This document shows, piece after piece, positions 7,289 to 9,325 of a DNA stretch of 9,325 bases. Within the stretch, counting starts at the first letter, position 1. Every line of letters starts with the position of its first letter. This stretch comes from Bacteroidota bacterium (GTDB lineage Bacteria; Bacteroidota; Bacteroidia; Bacteroidales; P3): NCBI GenBank assembly GCA_030540495.1, contig JAUNWC010000039.1, forward strand, positions 1 through 9,325, written 5' to 3'. The notes under the pieces were generated by a model. It was given only the letters and a program-made list of their open reading frames with translations, searched no databases and had not been told where the DNA came from. A program made the position numbers and the translations under genes.

Positions 7289-7296
7289 CAAAAGTA
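7289..7296 (-). promoter_or_regulatory. -7 box for the ldcA-lipoprotein unit
   Basis: On the minus strand TACTTTTG (7296-7289) matches TAnnTTTG. No TTG lies at 19-20 bases upstream, so the -33 element is weak or absent. The box ends 21 bases before the ATG at 7267, which implies a very short leader. It also settles the start codon, because the alternative TTG start at 7291 lies within the box. Confidence 0.6.
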
Positions 7297-7351
7297 CAAC
7301 ATATTATTCAAAATAAACTTAGAGTAAAAACTATTTTTATTTTGCTAAGTA

Positions 7352-7381
7352 TTGCCATAATACAAAAAAATACTATCTTTG
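7352..7381 (+). promoter_or_regulatory. Strong Bacteroidota-type promoter for the POT transporter
   Basis: The -33 TTG (7352-7354, in ATTGCC) and the -7 box TATCTTTG (7374-7381) are 19 bases apart, the consensus spacing. Transcription would start near 7387, leaving an AT-rich leader of about 100 bases before the ATG at 7488, ending in the A-rich stretch usual for this phylum. I saw no stable hairpin in the leader. Confidence 0.78.
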
Positions 7382-7487
7382 CACATATTTTGTTTTTAAG
7401 AGATTTTCGTTTGAGGGTAGAAGGTATAAGAATTGGATAATAAATTTTTGAAAAAATAATTAATAACAATAAATAAACAAAAAAACT

Positions 7488-9029
7488 ATGTTTACAAATC
7501 ACCCTAAAGGTTTAGTTTCGGCTGCTTTGAGTAATATGGGCGAGCGTTTTGGCTACTATATTATGAATGCCGTTTTGCTCTTGTTCCTTTGCTCTAAGTT
7601 TGGACTTAGTGATGGTACTTCGGGCTTAATTTATTCTATTTTCTATGCTGCAATATATGTGCTTTCTCTTGTGGGAGGTATTATTGCAGACCGTACCCAA
7701 AACTATAAAGGTACAATACAGAAAGGTTTGATAATAATGGCACTTGGCTATGTTTTACTTGCCATACCTATTACCTCTACTTCAAACAATATTTCTTGGT
7801 TGTTGCCTTTTACTTGTTTGGCTTTGGCTTTCATTGCTTTTGGTAACGGATTGTTTAAAGGCAATTTGCAAGCCATAGTTGGTCAAATGTATGACAACTA
7901 TGAGGCTCAAGAGGCTAAGAAAGGCGAAGATGCATTAAGAATAGCAAAAACAAAAAGAGACTATGGTTTTCAAATTTTCTATGTTTTCATAAATATAGGT
8001 GGTTTGATTGCTCCTTTTGTTGCCCCTTTGCTTAGACAATGGTGGTTAAAAGTAAATGGATTTATCTACAATGCTAACCTACCAGAACTTTGCCACAAGG
8101 TTATAAACGGAGAGATAGGCGACCAAATAACAAAATATAACGAACTTTCTACTGCTGCTACCATAAGTGGAACATTTGACCCAAATAAATATTTGGAAGT
8201 GTTTAACCAAGGCGTGCATTTTTCTTTCTTTGCCTCTGTGGCAGCAATGTTAATTTCTTTGATAATATTCCTTGTAAATAAAAAGATATTCCCAACTCCT
8301 GCCAAAAAAGAAGCAACTGCTACTGTTGAATACACAGCAGAGGAAAAGCAAGCAATGGCAAAAGAAATCAAACAAAGAATGTATGCTTTGTTTGCAGTGT
8401 TGGGTATAGCAATATTCTTCTGGTTCTCTTTCCATCAAAATGGACAATCGCTTTCTGTGTTTGCAAGAGACTTTGTTAAGACCGACAAGATAGCCCCTGA
8501 GATTTGGCAAGCCGTTAATCCTCTCTTTGTTATAGCTCTTACACCTATAATTATGTGGATTTTTGGTGCTTTGGCAAAAAAAGGCAAAGACATTTCTACT
8601 CCAAGAAAAATAGCATATGGTATGGCAATAGCAGGTTGTGCTTATTTGTTCCTAACCATATTTTCATATATGCAACACTATCCATCAGGCACAGAATTTA
8701 GAAACTTAGACGAGTCTGTGGCTTTGGGTATGAAAGCAGATTGGTGGGTTCTTATCATTACTTACTTCTTCTTAACTGTAGCCGAGTTGTTTATTTCTCC
8801 TCTTGGCTTGTCATTTGTTTCCAAAGTGGCTCCAAAGAACTTGCTTGGTTTGTGTCAAGGTTTGTGGTTGGGAGCAACGGCAGTAGGTAACCTACTTATC
8901 TGGATAGGACCTGTTATGTACAACGCTTGGCCTATACAATATTGCTGGTTGGTATTCCTTATAGTTTGTTTGATATCTATGGGAGTAATGCTTGGTATGG
9001 TCAAATGGCTTGAAAGAGTTACAAAATAA
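7488..9029 (+). CDS. Proton-dependent oligopeptide (POT/PTR family) transporter
   Basis: This is an inner-membrane major-facilitator symporter that should import di- and tripeptides with protons. The 513 residues are largely hydrophobic helices in the 12-14 TM pattern of POT proteins. Visible signatures are NMGERFGYY (16-24, the ExxERFxYY site), GGIIADR (63-69), GNGLFKGN (119-126, with the conserved Lys124), FYVFINIGGL (164-173, the PTR2 signature), FFWFSFHQNGQS (310-321, helix 7), and AELFISPLGLSFVSKVAP (432-449), with the TM10 Glu433 that reads the peptide amino end. The first Glu of ExxER is Asn16 here, and the usual FKPN is FKGN. A polar stretch at about 186-242 and another at 265-296 are inter-helix loops. 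The gene has its own promoter and terminator, so it is monocistronic. It diverges from ldcA. Exact substrates are not known. Confidence 0.93.
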   Translation: MFTNHPKGLVSAALSNMGERFGYYIMNAVLLLFLCSKFGLSDGTSGLIYSIFYAAIYVLSLVGGIIADRTQNYKGTIQKGLIIMALGYVLLAIPITSTSNNISWLLPFTCLALAFIAFGNGLFKGNLQAIVGQMYDNYEAQEAKKGEDALRIAKTKRDYGFQIFYVFINIGGLIAPFVAPLLRQWWLKVNGFIYNANLPELCHKVINGEIGDQITKYNELSTAATISGTFDPNKYLEVFNQGVHFSFFASVAAMLISLIIFLVNKKIFPTPAKKEATATVEYTAEEKQAMAKEIKQRMYALFAVLGIAIFFWFSFHQNGQSLSVFARDFVKTDKIAPEIWQAVNPLFVIALTPIIMWIFGALAKKGKDISTPRKIAYGMAIAGCAYLFLTIFSYMQHYPSGTEFRNLDESVALGMKADWWVLIITYFFLTVAELFISPLGLSFVSKVAPKNLLGLCQGLWLGATAVGNLLIWIGPVMYNAWPIQYCWLVFLIVCLISMGVMLGMVKWLERVTK

Positions 9030-9059
9030 GACTTTTTTTATAACATAATTTTTATTTAT

Positions 9060-9094
9060 ACAGACGTACATTTCTTGTGTACGTCTGTTTTTTT
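9060..9094 (+). terminator. Intrinsic terminator of the POT transporter gene
   Basis: ACAGACGTACA (9060-9070) and TGTACGTCTGT (9078-9088) form a perfect 11-bp stem with a 7-base loop, followed by an unbroken T run to 9094. It lies 31 bases after the stop codon at 9027-9029. Confidence 0.92.
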
Positions 9095-9106
9095 GTAGTC
9101 TAACAA

Positions 9107-9140
9107 AAGAGAAAAATAACAAACACTTTGTTTGTGTTAT
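9107..9140 (-). terminator. Probable terminator downstream of tRNA-Arg
   Basis: Read on the minus strand, ATAACACAAACA (9140-9129) can pair with TGTTTGTTAT (9125-9116), leaving a two-base bulge and a 3-base loop. A T-rich tract interrupted by C follows (9115-9107). It lies about 40 bases past the tRNA 3' end and is A-T rich, so it is weaker than the other two hairpins. Confidence 0.42.
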
Positions 9141-9178
9141 TATTTGCATTTTTGCTTTTAATAAAATAAAAAGGAAAG

Positions 9179-9250
9179 TAGCCTCTGGGGGAATCGAACC
9201 CTCATTTAAAGTTTAGGAAACTTCCGTTCTATCCGTTGAACTAAGAGGCC
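9179..9250 (-). tRNA. tRNA-Arg, anticodon CCU
   Basis: The minus strand folds into a full cloverleaf. The acceptor stem is GGCCTCT with AGAGGCT (G1 pairs U72 as a wobble). The D stem is GTTC/GAAC, and the anticodon stem is GAAGT/ACTTT around the loop TTCCTAA, giving anticodon CCT, which reads the arginine codon AGG. The T arm is GAGGG-TTCGATT-CCCCC. The discriminator is A at 9179, and CCA is not encoded, so it must be added after transcription. One oddity is an A-C mismatch at the second pair of the T stem. The gene has a -7 box just upstream and stands alone. Confidence 0.95.
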
Positions 9251-9262
9251 AAAAACGTTTTG

Positions 9263-9270
9263 CAAAGATA
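9263..9270 (-). promoter_or_regulatory. -7 box for tRNA-Arg(CCU)
   Basis: On the minus strand TATCTTTG (9270-9263) matches the TAnnTTTG consensus exactly and is identical to the box of the POT transporter promoter. It ends 12 bases before the tRNA 5' end. The nearest upstream TTG is about 23 bases away, slightly too far, so the -33 element is uncertain. Nothing recognisable lies between here and base 9325. Confidence 0.6.
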
Positions 9271-9325
9271 GTTGTATTTTGTGAAATAATAAACAAAAAG
9301 ACTAAATAAAAATAGATAAATAATA

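Noticed and set aside
7308..7502. Minus-strand 64-residue frame in the ldcA/POT intergenic region
   Set aside because: It runs over the POT promoter and leader, has no recognisable motif, and would start inside the POT coding region.

Overview
The window looks like ordinary chromosome from a low-GC member of the Bacteroidota, most likely an anaerobic Bacteroidales. Four observations point there. Promoters have the Bacteroidota form (a TAnnTTTG -7 box, in the best cases with TTG 19-20 bases upstream). Start codons sit behind A-rich leaders without clear Shine-Dalgarno sequences. Ribosomal protein S16 carries a long Lys/Glu/Ala-rich tail. NrdG is of the short type that I recall from Bacteroides relatives. 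The assignment is inferred from these traits, not from a database search.

Layout, left to right. Bases 1-341 are the 3' end of a cell-wall NlpC/P60 (C40) peptidase gene that enters from outside the window. An AT-rich gap of about 300 bases holds a degraded copy of a dispersed repeat. Then come nrdD and nrdG (640-3317, plus strand), the oxygen-independent class III ribonucleotide reductase and its radical-SAM activase. A second, better preserved repeat copy with 16-bp perfect inverted ends fills the gap between nrdG and the convergent rimM. On the minus strand, rpsP and rimM (4653 to 3517) are separated by a strong intrinsic terminator, and rpsP has its own promoter. Upstream of these, also on the minus strand, an S66 LD-carboxypeptidase gene and an Ig-like-domain lipoprotein gene form a two-gene unit (7267 to 4735). 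A 220-base divergent promoter region separates that unit from a plus-strand POT-family proton/oligopeptide symporter (7488-9029), which ends at a textbook terminator. The window closes with a minus-strand tRNA-Arg(CCU) gene with its own -7 box and a probable terminator.

Functionally this is housekeeping: deoxynucleotide synthesis without oxygen, 30S subunit assembly, and a loose peptide/cell-wall theme (NlpC/P60 hydrolase, cytoplasmic LD-carboxypeptidase, envelope lipoprotein, di/tripeptide importer). I found no convincing undescribed system. The features most worth a second look are the ATAGGTTAGCATAAGT-type intergenic repeats on both sides of nrdDG, the terminator inside rpsP-rimM, and the divergent ldcA/POT regulatory region. 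Two start codons were moved from the longest reading frame (ldcA to 7267, the lipoprotein gene to 6351), because the longer versions begin with TTG codons and in one case that TTG lies in the promoter.
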